Position numbers and translations under genes: made by a program | Notes under the pieces: model-generated | Databases searched by the model: none | Seen by the model: only the letters and a program-made list of their open reading frames with translations | What the model was told of the DNA's origin: nothing | Source: Eriocheir sinensis | Lineage: Eukaryota; Arthropoda; Malacostraca; Decapoda; Varunidae | DNA length: 64,000 nucleotides | Assembly (NCBI RefSeq): GCF_024679095.1 | Contig: NC_066515.1 | Location: 23,604,717-23,668,716 of the forward strand | Direction: 5' to 3' | In this document: positions 45,578-64,000 of the stretch, in pieces | Position numbering within the stretch: position 1 is the stretch's first letter | Layout of the letters: each line of letters opens with the position of its first letter

Positions 45578-48356
45578 TTACACATTTTTCAAAGTTTGTT
45601 CTCCATTTCTCACTTTCACTATTTTATTACAGTGTTTTGCAGACATATTGGCATAAGTTCCAGTTCTGATTAAGAAAGGAATATTTTTCCCCATCAAATA
45701 CATCTTATTTACTTGATCAACAAGACCAATGTTTGCAGCTGTAAAGGGTTTATCTTTTGAAGTCCACACTCCCTTTCCTGAAACAGCACTGGCAAATGCA
45801 TATCCTGTCATGAAAGCATCAAAACCAGCCCTGTGTCCATTGCTAGTACGAATGTCATCATTTGCAACTTGCACTGGGACAACACACTGAGGACCATCTA
45901 TGACCTTCTCTGGCTCATCTGTCTCCTTAGGGCTTAGGAGTAACTTTACACCCTTATTCTCAGATAAGCGTTTCCTTTTATGTGACCTAACCTGCTCCTC
46001 TGGCATGCTGAATTTCTCTATGATGCGGACGAGAGAGCCTTCCTTAGGACCAGTGTACTTCGAGGTTCCACGCTTCTTGGCTCCTGAAGTCTGTAGGACC
46101 TTGACGACTCTATTGATATTGTGGCTCATGGGACACACTTCTCTCTTTGTACAAAACCCATGTAACTGGAAAAAAATTACTATTCTTATGAGCTGTTCTA
46201 AGAGGTCAATAAGCCACTGAAATCAAAGAGCATAACTACTGAAATGTAAAACTCAACTTACAGCAAAATTCTGGCACAGTTCCCTTTCATCACCATCATT
46301 CTCCACGCTGTAAGAGTGGATCTGAAGGTAGGAGTGCCAGTTGATACTGGGTGCCTGCTGAGGATAGGGAGGGAACTGCAACCGCACATGCCATTCTCCC
46401 TTCTTCTGACGAGAGGCATTCTTTAGCTGCCTGTTGGAGAAATTTATGAAGTGAACCCAGTTAGCATGTAATCAACAGTTAAGCAATGTACAGTTTCAAT
46501 TGAAATAATTTATGCTCCAGTCTCAAGTGGGTACTCTGTCAAATTTTCACGTCCTGTCCTGAATCATACAGAGTGGAATTTTCTTTTGAGTGAAGTGTTC
46601 AGCTTTGAAAGTAAGTTATGAAATTTATCATGAAAGAAAATGCCGACGAATTTTCAATATGATACCATAATACTATACAAGCTCTATAATGAAAACTGAG
46701 GAAAACTTACATCTTTTTGAACAAGTACTCCAAGTAGGTGGCTGGCATGGACAGGTGGAATTCAGCAAGATACTTTGTGTCATAAACACCCAGTGGGAAG
46801 AGGTCATCAAGATCTGCAGCAAAAGTATCATTCTTCTTTGGGAGGTCAGTGTAGAATGACTGGTAGAGGAATATCAGATCTATTAAGCCATTATGTACAA
46901 TGAGTGGCTTCCTGTGTTCCAGGAGTTTTGAGAAAATGTGCCGCACACTAGGCGCTTCATTTTCCTGCAAGGCAAAAAGTACGACTCAGTCACACAATAC
47001 CAGGTTAAATGAATGAATATGTTGCAACTTAATTACAAAAAATGCATATAAATGAAGTAAGGGATATAACTGTAATCAGAAAACTAACAAATATCTTCTG
47101 TTTGCCATACCTGACGATCACAGCCTTTGTAATAAGGGGTTCCTTTGGAATATAGCTTGTTGAAGTCGAATCCATGGTTTAGTAAGAACTTGAGGGATGA
47201 GCAATCCACAGTGAAAGGATCACTGCACATGGTAAGCACATTGTAAGTCTGCACCATGTAATCATGACTATGGATTTGTTCTTCACCTGTAGAGGGGAAA
47301 AACAAAATGATAAATTTTTAATATTAATTCTCTGGCTTTCCTATGTGTAAAAATAATTAAACCAGTTTCCTCTTCTCTCAAATAAGTTCATAGTTCTATG
47401 TTTATATTATGTTCTTATGAAGAAAAAAAAAGAAAAAAACTAGTCTCCACGTACTAATCTAACCTGGGAAGGGGGAGGAGCCTCCTCGGTGCAAGGGGCG
47501 ATGTTTTGGGTCAGATTAGCATGCAGAGGTTATAGTGCTCTTCGTTTTACAGAACTACTTTCAATTAAAAGTTCACATCATTTTAATAGTCAATTCTGTC
47601 AGAATAGTACCAAGATATGAATGAATATGATTAGACTTAGATCTTACCTTTTCCATCTTGCACACTGATACTGCTCACAGAGTTACAAGAGAAACATGAT
47701 AATCCAAAGGCAATAACTGCATAACTTTTTGCTACTTCCGCCAAGTTCTGGTATCGAATGTCAAGCTCTTGACTGTTGATCTTACTTCTTTTACCAAGGC
47801 CAGACAGCTCCTGAAATCATGGTAGTAACTCTTATAAGGAGTTGGCTCAACACTCCTTTGAGCTGACAAAAGTCTTACCAAATGAGGTCATACTACACCA
47901 CATCATGATTTCCTACTTTTAAAATGGATTCAACACACACACACACACACACCAAAAATATTCATGAGTTAAACTTGATAAATGGGATTTGGAGGCAGGA
48001 CCCTACAAGTATCACCTACTTTCAATTTTTCCTTACACTGCTGTCAAATATGCCAATAATCCTCTGCAGCATGTTATCATTTTTTGTCAACAACATTGTG
48101 TAATCTACAAATAGGCCCATCACCATGGACTGCTCTGTACCTTTCATTTTCAGCATTGGGTCAAACATCCCTACCCTGCCTTTCATCTCTCATACAACCA
48201 TCCATATAAATATCCTTGTGCTGGGTGTGAGGTGTTGGCAGCACTTACACAGTCCACGGCCACAAACGTCGCATCTTTCACGGCCTGGGCTATGGAAGGC
48301 CACACCTCTTCAAAGTTGTCCTTCGTCACTTCAATGATGGGCAGCTTTTTCTCCAT
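45578..48356 (-). CDS. TOE1: Target of EGR1 protein 1 (TOE1), 3' exonuclease
   Basis: TOE1 is a nuclear, Cajal-body DEDD deadenylase that trims the 3' ends of small nuclear RNAs. Six exons join in phase to 485 residues: 48356-48249, 47810-47648, 47286-47111, 46964-46711, 46430-46262 and 46165-45578. The human protein is 510. The CAF1-type nuclease domain begins near residue 7. The D-x-E motif is rebuilt across intron 1 as FVAVDC|ELSGLG (D35, E37). VHNGLIDLIFLYQSFY and VYDTKYLAEFH supply later acidic residues. A CCCH zinc finger spans intron 5: CQNFA|LHGFCTKREVCPMSH. A basic stretch (SHKRKRLS) looks like a nuclear localisation signal. HRAGFDAFMTGY near the C-terminus is a conserved TOE1 block. 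The gene converges on MOCS3. Confidence 0.96.
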
Positions 48357-48875
48357 TCTGAGGCAGTGCTTTGTGGGTCTGGAGCACAAGAACACTTCAG
48401 ACGATCATTAGTAGAGTTTGGCTTCTTGCCAGCCCATCGTTCTTCGTGCTATCAGGGGAAAATAAAAATACCAGGTGAGAAGTCAGGGAACTGGGGCCAT
48501 GACACTCCTATTGGCCGCCACAATGAGTTACAGGTGTTCTAATGTCATCATGTTAATACTGGGTCTACCAAATACCAATCACTAGTGAGTTTCCTGTCAG
48601 TCCACCACTCATGGCTCATGTAATCACTTGGCATGTCATCAACTTAGCTCTGTTAAATAATGGAAGCGCCATGCACCTGCTGCCCTGAAGCTCTTGGTTT
48701 GAGATGAAGACACCACACCACTGCATAATACAGTACCATTCTTAAATCTAATTACACTAAATAACCCAACCTAACCTGTTTATACTTTTTTCACTTATAT
48801 ACATATGTCATTATATTTTATAACTAGTCTTTACTTAGTGCAATCAACACACATTCCAGCAGCGGCTTAATAGTT
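48357..48875 (-). other. 5' flank of TOE1
   Basis: This holds the likely TOE1 promoter and 5' untranslated region near 48357-48470. No other gene or clear promoter element was identified. Confidence 0.4.
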
Positions 48876-49181
48876 TTAGTGCTAAGAGTAATTACGCGAA
48901 TAAGCATTCTGCTGGCGTGTTGGCACTTGTGGGGTTCCCTTCTCGTGGAACCCGTCTAGGTAAGATGTCCAACTGCCAAAATGCAAAAAAAGAAAAATAA
49001 TCACTCGATATATCCCCAAGACCATACTTTGAAATTAAAATCTCCATCAGTGCAGTGCAAAGTATATAAGTGAACACAGTGAAGTAACTAAGAGTGCGTA
49101 GTGAAGAATCTAAGTGTAAGGAAGTGCCAAGGAGGACCTAAGAGGGGATACAAAGCGGAACAGATCAAAAGAAGAAGACGA
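48876..49181 (+). mobile_element. Short LINE-derived element with the shared 3' tail
   Basis: The end of this segment (49131-49181, GAGGACCTAAGAGGGGATAC then AAAGCGGAACAG and TCAAAAGAAGAAG) matches the LINE tail at 40731-40791. No reverse-transcriptase sequence precedes it. It is probably a truncated or internally deleted copy; the left boundary is approximate. Confidence 0.55.
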
Positions 49182-49994
49182 ACTTGATGGCGAGCAAAGA
49201 GTACCGAGTCATGTGCTGGCCTCAAGGACCCTGTATTATAAGACATTTTGCCACCCAAGATCATTTGATTGACAAGGTTTTCGAAGGAGTTGTGGGCTTT
49301 TCCAGGAGTAGTTTTATGACCCGTGAAGCTCAAGAAACATTCACTGGAACCCTTTAGAATTGCTGATGTCTGGCGAAGGTGTCTTAATACCGCCCAGAGC
49401 TGACTCACCTTCCTTTATCTTCTTCCTGTGGTCTTTTACCGTTCTTTCTTCCTTGGTGTTCTCCCTCGCCCTTGTTCTCCTTTGGTTTGGTCACCCTTCG
49501 CGGCGGCCACACAAATTGTACATCTTGATCTTGAAACGTAAACAAAATGAACTTGAACTTGATATCACAGGTCGGTTGAGATTTCTCCCCACCCTCTCTT
49601 ACAATATATAATAACATAATAGTCAGTTTCAATGTCTTTTTTATAAATTCTCAAATAGATTCACGGCTAGTTTACTTGATGAGCTTACCTTATGGCATCC
49701 TACTAAACATTTGATCCCTTAGCAAGCACCACACATTCTTTACCGTACATTATAAAGAGTCATCTGTATTTAAAATCACTCAGAATAAACGTAACGAAAG
49801 ATAACTATGACCATATCAGAACCACAGACAGAACAAACGTGACATCAATGTTACTGGATTATCGTACTCAACATATTTTTCAGTTTTTACATACAATCAC
49901 CTCAATAAAACATCACTGCCTTACGGTTTTAACACTTTATTTAATTAGATAGCATTACTGGTGTGGGTGAGACAGTTTTGGGGTCCTGAAACTG
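49182..49994. other. Non-coding, no gene seen
   Basis: The frames in this interval do not resemble proteins. No repeat family was recognised. Confidence 0.45.
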
Positions 49995-49996
49995 AT

Positions 49997-50600
49997 AGAT
50001 GAAATGTTTTGAGTACGACAATTTGATGCTCAGTCTTATTTTTCCTGATTTCCTAGCCCAAAACTATTTCCTCCACCCCGGTATCTGGCTTTATATATAT
50101 TTATGATTAAAATGGTTAATTATTGGAGCTTCCTAGTAATAAATAAGTGTCAAAAAACGGTAAATACGATGCTGTGAGTACGACAATCTACGTGGCATTA
50201 CAACTGTGTACAATAATGCCAGCCTCTTATTTTTACCGATTTCCTTCACGAAAACTATCTCCTTCACCCCATTAACCACCTTCATGTATATCTATCGTTA
50301 AAATGGTTTATTATTGATGCTTCCTGGCAATAAATAAGAGTCAGAAACCGGTAAATACGATGATATGAGTACGAGAATCTATGTGTCATTTGTGCAATAA
50401 TGGCAGATTCTCGTACTCAGCCTCCTATTTTTACCGATTTCCTCCACAAAAACTGTCTCCTATACCCCAATAACCAGCTTCATACATAGCTATCGTTAAA
50501 ATGTTATATTATTGATGCTTCCTGGCAGTAAATAAGAGCCAGAAACCGGTAAATGCGATTATATGAGTACGATAATCTATGTGTCACTACAACTCTGTGT
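49997..50600. repeat. Tandem repeat array upstream of the U2AF35 gene
   Basis: A unit of about 160-195 bases occurs three times plus a partial fourth. Each unit has GAGTACGA.AATCTA, TTTTTACCGATTTCC, TCGTTAAAATGGTT, TTGATGCTTCCTGG and AACCGGTAAATACGAT blocks; the first unit is the most diverged. One unit holds a perfect 14-base stem, GAGTACGAGAATCT at about 50368 paired with AGATTCTCGTACTC at about 50405. The array ends about 10 bases before a GT run and the probable first exon. Confidence 0.8.
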
Positions 50601-50693
50601 GTGTGTGTGTGTGTGTTATGGCGGCGTGGTGAGGGACGCCACCGGTCTGCATCACCTGTTTTTCATCCATTTCCCCGGCTCAAGACGCCTCAG
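50600..50693 (+). promoter_or_regulatory. Probable first, non-coding exon of the U2AF35 gene
   Basis: A GC-rich segment beginning ATGGCGGCGTGG ends at a donor (CGCCTCAG then GTAACG). The coding exon at 51420 starts after an acceptor and carries untranslated bases before its ATG, so an upstream exon is needed. This is the nearest suitable one. Confidence 0.45.
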
Positions 50694-50834
50694 GTAACGT
50701 ATTTTCTATCAGCTCTTGGGTCTCGTGCTGGAGGTGCCTTGGGACTGGTAATGGCGGGGTTTGTCCTTCAGGCTGAGGCGGGAAGAGGTGCTTTGGGCGC
50801 CCCTGTATACCTGTTGGGTGGGGAGGCTCAGGGG

Positions 50835-51262
50835 CGTTTTGAAGAAGGGAAGGGAAGAGAAAATAAAAGGAAAGGGAAGGAAGGTTAGGGAAAGTAGAAG
50901 GGAAGGGAAGATAAATTAGAAGGAAAGAAAAGGGGAGAGGAAGGGAAGGAAGAGTACGGTAAATAAAAGGAAAGGGAAGGAAGAGAAAATAAAAGGAAGG
51001 AAGGGAAGGAAGAGAAAATAGAAGGGAGAGGAGAAGAAGGGAAGGGAAGAGGAATCAGAAGGAAAAGGAAGGGAACGAAGAGAAAATAGAAGGGAGGGAA
51101 GAAAGGGGGAGAGGAATGGAAGGGAAGGGAGGAGGAATTCGAAGGAAAGGGAAAGAAAGAAATGGGAAGAGGAAGGGAAGGAAGAGAAAATAGAAGAAAG
51201 GGGGAGAGGAATTAGAAGGGAAGGGAAGGAAAGAAAATGGGATAGGAAGGATGAAAGCACAT
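50835..51262. repeat. Purine-rich low-complexity tract
   Basis: About 430 bases of AAGGGAAGGAAGAG-type sequence, almost free of pyrimidines on the plus strand, fill the intron before the first coding exon of the U2AF35 gene. Confidence 0.95.
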
Positions 51263-51430
51263 AGAAACTTGAGGGAAGGGAAAGGCAGGGCAGGGATGAA
51301 GAGAGGAAGACAAGAAAAGAGCAAAGTACAGCACATACTGGACTAAGTTATATTTATAAATTACTAGTACTTTAAATATTAATACTTACATATTAATCCC
51401 TCTTCCATTTCTTGTACAGCACTTGGCAAG

Positions 51431-53738
51431 ATGTCTATGTCAGGAGCAGAATACCTTGCCTCCATCTATGGCACAGAGAAGGACAAAGTCAACTGTTCCT
51501 TCTACATCAAGACCGGAGCTTGTCGGCACAGTGAGAGGTGCTCCAGGAAACACAACAAACCACAGTACAGGTAAGGTTTGGTTGTGCTGGCTAAACTGAC
51601 TTACAATTAAAGGAAAGAAAGAAATTCAGAGTAATCTGAAAGGGAAACCTTTCTCTCAAGTTTAAGAAATTTCCCAGTACATATCAAGTAAGATGCAATG
51701 GACAATGCAATGCTTCTTTCTTAAAAAAAAAAAAAAAAAAATTAATGGGTATAAATACTGGATCACAACTTCAAGCAGCTGTTCAGCTGATAAACATAAA
51801 CAAACAGGTCCTATCAGCGGTAAGGCTGAGGAGGTACTGGTACCATTACTGGTACTAACAGCACCAGCTATAGCATACAGTAATGGTACCAGAGTGCTCA
51901 GTACCAGTGGGTACTGACAGGTTATCAGACGTGCCCACATAAGCATGTATGATGACCTGTCAGTATCAAGAATACTAAATACAGTATTTTGCATTATAGA
52001 TAGACAGATATGAGGAATAGAAAAACAGTGGTCACCATTAATATCATAGTCCCGAACTATACCACCGTAGCAATAAAGTTTGTCATTCACGCAAAACAGC
52101 TCAACAAACGCAGTTTGACATAACTGCAGATTAGGTAAATCTTTATTCGCCTTGTATTTTTCAATTATCCTCCGCTTATCCTCCTCCGGTATGCAGGCGT
52201 TGCGACGACGACAAGGCATTGTTCCGCAGGGGAAGCTGTACATATACTGTTCTGAAGGTGGATTCAGGCCTTACAATGTACACTTGCCATGGCAGAAGGG
52301 GATGTAGAGGGTGAAGGAGGGGCGGCTTAAGTTCGATGCTTCAGTTTCATGTTTTGCTATGAAATTCCATTTTCTCTAAGTGTCAAGTTAATGGTATTTG
52401 TTGTTGTAACATTTGTAATATTGACGCTACTTTTCTGTGGCAATGTTGTTAGGATTGTAATTTGTCTGACTATATTGCGCTTTGTCTAACATACGCTATA
52501 CTGATATACTATTTTATGCATTTGTTTCAAACAATTTCCAATTGTTTCAGAGCTTTGAGCTTTGTCATAAACCACCGATTAGCTGTCTGACTATAAAGCA
52601 AAATACTGTACTGCACTGGTGGTATCTGTGAAAATGCAGATCCATGAATAGTGAACCAGTGAATACACGGGGACAGGTACAATTCAGTAGCATAGTCCAG
52701 TAAAAAGTTTTAAAATACTTACCCAAATTAAAAAAAAAAAAAAAAAAAAAGTTAAATCTCAACATCCACGAGTTAATTAGCAGATACACACAGATGTTGA
52801 GGATCCATGGATATATTTTTACAGATACTTACATACCCAATACTTAGAGCAGCCACTAGCGTGGTTACTGCAAGTATGAAGGTTCATGGGGTGGTGGCAG
52901 GGTGTACGATGAACCACAAGTGCTTTTCCTGGCCACAAAAGTTCTCAAGAAAACCCATAGATACCTAAATCTTTAACTTTATAACATTTATGGGCTATCA
53001 CGTGGATGTTCAAATCCGTAGATGCTGAGGTTTGACTATAATTCTTACTTTTAAGATTAAGATAAGGATCATGGATTGTTCAATATAGTACCTCATCACA
53101 GATCAGTAGCTATCACCTCTCACCTTGACTCTTTCAACAGCCAGACAGTGGTAATGCAGAACATGTATGTGAGTCAGCAGAATTCAGCAAAGTCAGCAGA
53201 TGGCTCCCATCTGGCCAACATGAGCGACCATGAGATCCAGGAGCAGTTTGAGTACTTCTTTGAAGATGTATTTTTTGAGTGTGAGGAAAAATACGGGGAG
53301 ATTGAGGAGATGTGCGTGTGTGACAACCAATGTGACCATCTGCGCGGGAACGTGTACATCAAGTTCCGACGAGAGGAGGATGCTGTGAAGGCGGCCGAGG
53401 ACCTCAACAACCGCTGGTACATGTTTCGCCCCATCTATTGTGATCTGTGTCCTGTTGCTGACTTCCGAGAAGCTTGTTGCCGTCAGTTTGAGATGGGACA
53501 GTGTGGCAAAGGAGGTTTCTGCAACTTTTGGCACGTCAAGCCTATTTCTCACCACTTGAAGAACCTGCTGGCACGCTCTTCCCGCTCCCGCTACCGCCAT
53601 CGCTCTCGCTCCCACTCCAGGTCTCGGGAGAGACACACAGAAAAGCACGAAGGTAAGCATGAAGGTGGCAAGCACCGCCGCAGGTCGCGCTCTCGCTCTC
53701 GGGACAGGGATCGTCGTGACCGCAGGGGTAGATACTGA
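51431..53738 (+). CDS. U2AF1: Splicing factor U2AF 35-kDa subunit, divergent copy
   Basis: U2AF35 recognises the AG at 3' splice sites as part of the U2AF heterodimer in the nucleus. Two coding exons, 51431-51570 and 53141-53738, give 245 residues; the human protein is 240. The order is an N-terminal CCCH zinc finger ([20 protein letters not shown]), a U2AF-homology RRM (about 85-160, with [11 protein letters not shown] and LNNRW), a second CCCH finger ([20 protein letters not shown]), and a short Arg/Ser tail. Many positions that are nearly invariant in animals differ here: [10 protein letters not shown] replaces CDNLGDHLVG, CPVADF replaces SPVTDF, and [14 protein letters not shown] replaces NFMHLKPISRELRR. 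The gene may therefore be a second, fast-evolving copy. The fold and all zinc ligands are retained. A polyadenylation signal AATAAA lies at 53944. Confidence 0.93.
51836..51893. repeat. Short inverted repeat in the U2AF35 intron
   Basis: TACTGGTACCATTACTG at about 51836 is nearly the reverse complement of CAGTAATGGTACCAG at about 51879. GGTACC-like motifs recur around it. Confidence 0.6.
51950..52222 (-). pseudogene. Possible transposase N-terminal remnant
   Basis: The minus strand encodes [20 protein letters not shown] at the start of a 193-codon frame. The first 30 residues resemble the helix-turn-helix N-terminus of Tc1/IS630-type transposases. The rest becomes unrecognisable and no catalytic DDE/D region is seen. 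It lies antisense in the U2AF35 intron. Confidence 0.35.
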
Positions 53739-53943
53739 AGACAGTCCAGAGGTGCTGCCCTGCTTCCTATGGAAAATGTGGAAGAGTCTGTCAGCTCCAA
53801 GCACTGGTCAGTGTGCATGGGGGTGTATGGTGACTTATGGAAGCGTAATCATTGACATTTCTGATATTTCATGATGCAGTCTGCAACTTTATATTAATAA
53901 TTTGTTGCATATTTTGATGTGTTATGAAGCCCTTTTTAGATGG

Positions 53944-53949
53944 AATAAA
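53944..53949 (+). terminator. Polyadenylation signal of the U2AF35 gene
   Basis: An AATAAA hexamer lies about 206 bases beyond the stop codon and is followed by a T- and G-rich stretch (about 53957-53976), as expected for a cleavage site. Confidence 0.65.
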
Positions 53950-53979
53950 AGAAAATTCTTGTGGTTCTTTGTTTGAGCA

Positions 53980-55440
53980 CAGTTTCCTTAAATTCTAGAA
54001 ACTTTACAAAGTAGTGTTATCAAGGAGTCCTCAGTGTCTTGCATGTAAGCATGGACTTGAGGGAAATATTTCTATATTGTATTTTATTACTTCCTAAAGT
54101 CCAGTTCCACTTTCCTTATTGAAATGGGTTCTAGACATTATTATCGGACCATTAATTTCAACTGCCGCTGGTGTGATGTCATATTAGATCAGACTGAGTT
54201 GTTATAACTAAAATGTTATTAAACGAATGTCATTCATCTTATTCTTTTGAGAATCACTTTTTATTCATTTTATTTTTTATTTTTATATAGGTATTTTGAA
54301 CCATAGTGCATTTTTGTAAGTGCAGAGTGAAGCTACACAAACTAGCACAAATGTGTGTGGAAATATTATTGCTTAATATCTCAAAGTATCAGTTTTATTC
54401 CACTTGTGTCATTCAGTATTAAGTAAAATTCATGTACACTGTATTCAAGTCTCTGCTGCACATATGAAAAATGATGAAATAATATTAAGTAAGAATTATT
54501 GTGCATACACTTAAGTACAAATTTTTATGTACATTGAACTGCTATTTACAAGTATGCAGCTGATATGTAACCAGACATACTTAATGAAAATGTATGTGGT
54601 TATCTTGAAATAATTTTAATCACTCACAACCTCTTTCCTATGAAATGCCTGTAAGATAAACCGATATGGCTATCACTCAAAATTTTCTACAGTTTCTGCA
54701 CTCTTTAACTCCTGCTGCCAGCAATGCCTCAGACTATATAGACACTTGCAGCTGCACCTGTTTTGACCACAAACTCAAAGTAGTTTTGTGAATCTGCTTG
54801 TTCATTATTTTTATACAAATTTGGCAACCTGAACACCCTACAGTATTTTGAGTACTTGGCGTATCTTCATTTACATGTAGATTGTAGGTCAGGTCGTGTT
54901 AAGTAGCCACTGATAGGTGTTTAAATTTTCAAATGGATTATTGTTGATGAACAAACAAACAAAAAATATACATAATGAGAAATGTGATGACATGATACAT
55001 ACTTCTTGGAGAATAGTTATCATAATTGAAAAGAGGGGAATGGCATCATGAATGTTATCCTATATTTTTTATGGTAAAATTCCATCTACAGAATACATCA
55101 GCAACTCTCAATGCCATTACATAAAGTAAGAGATTAAGATTACATATGTGATGATTTGATTTTTACTACCAACCATCCACACGATGACATTTATTTTCAT
55201 CCATATTGTGGCCCGGGCCACACAGCCAGCACAACTTGTGGCTGAGGAGACAAACACAACTGCTTGGGCTGAATCCTGAAGTCACTCTTACTCTTCCCTC
55301 TACTAATTTCTGGTCAGCATTGAAACTGAGTAGCAATTTATAAAGGTAATTTATTAATTAGTACATACAGTTCATTTTTGCCAGAATCCTCCTCAAAATA
55401 ACACTTTCCTTACCTAAGGAGACATTTATTTTATCAAATC
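53980..55440. other. AT-rich intergenic region
   Basis: No protein-like frame or clear mobile element was recognised between the U2AF35 polyadenylation signal and the TA-bounded inverted repeat. Confidence 0.5.
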
Positions 55441-55443
55441 CAT

Positions 55444-56189
<746 letters not shown>

Positions 56190-56312
56190 CTCACACACAC
56201 ACACACACACTCTCTCTCTCTTTATATCCCTGAAGTTTTAGTTTTACACAATACAAAACAAGCTGAGTGAAGTGGGTAAGTTTTGATGGATCCCACATCA
56301 AGAAAACACTGT

Positions 56313-63712
<7,400 letters not shown>

Positions 63713-64000
63713 CCTGGGGCAGGTGAGTCGAGTTCAGTTGAAGGTCGGGGAGAGAGCCTTGCCGCGGCCCTCTTGGCTTCCTCTTGTCTGTGCCTGGGTG
63801 GCTGTGCTCCGCCGCCTTTCCCTTTTTCTCCGGAACTCGTCCAGAAGCCGCTTGAGGTGTCCTGGGTCAGCGTGTGGCCGGGCAGGGTCAGGGGCGGCCT
63901 CTTCCTCCCGCTGTGCTTGGCCCTTGTTTGTTTACGCCGAGCTCGGCTGGCCTCACCGTGGACCAACACCACACTAAACTTATAAAGAACACTTTACCTT

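Noticed and set aside
50916..51336. Phe/Leu/Ser-rich minus-strand frames
   Set aside because: They are translations of the purine-rich low-complexity tract in the U2AF35 intron.

Overview
The window looks like nuclear DNA from an arthropod, most likely a decapod crustacean. This is inferred from spliceosomal introns, very long (TA)n, (GA)n and (GT)n microsatellites, CR1-type LINEs, tRNA-derived SINEs, a nutrient-amino-acid-transporter type SLC6 gene, and a short TTAGG run. No bacterial operons, CRISPR arrays or viral genes were seen. All gene models were assembled by hand from open frames, splice signals and reading phase, so exon ends are inferred. Layout, left to right. 1-4.1 kb: five exons of an SLC6 amino-acid symporter on the minus strand, running off the left edge. 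5.6-15.9 kb: a repeat field with two nearly adjacent CR1 LINE copies separated by a (GA)n tract, older reverse-transcriptase remnants, interleaved inverted repeats and a SINE. 18.1-29.1 kb (minus): a gene for a RING-finger protein with three ubiquitin-interacting-motif (UIM) like modules, at least ten exons, with CR1 LINEs and a His-rich minisatellite exon candidate inside its introns. 29.5-34.1 kb: a hAT element with a perfect 8-bp target duplication, a SINE nested in it, CR1 and LINE debris. 35.0-38.4 kb (plus): a seven-finger C2H2 zinc-finger gene. 39.3-41.8 kb: SINE tail, LINE and a 706-bp palindrome. 42.1-43.7 kb (plus): MOCS3. 45.6-48.4 kb (minus): TOE1, convergent with MOCS3, with a pogo-like DNA transposon between them. 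50.6-53.7 kb (plus): a divergent U2AF35 gene. 55.4-56.2 kb: an inverted repeat bounded by (TA)n tracts. 56.3-63.7 kb (minus): CXXC1/CFP1, with a piggyBac-type element in one intron and an unusual His/Gln/Ser-rich C-terminal extension. The right half is gene-dense. Its genes are mostly nuclear housekeeping genes: MOCS3 for sulfur transfer to tRNA and molybdopterin synthase, TOE1 for snRNA 3' trimming, U2AF35 for 3' splice-site recognition, and CXXC1 for CpG binding within SET1/COMPASS. The genes are not an operon and their proximity has no demonstrated functional meaning. The most interesting points are the RING-UIM gene with duplicated UIM exons and an 11-nt microexon, and the repeated association of one CR1 family with (GA)n tracts.
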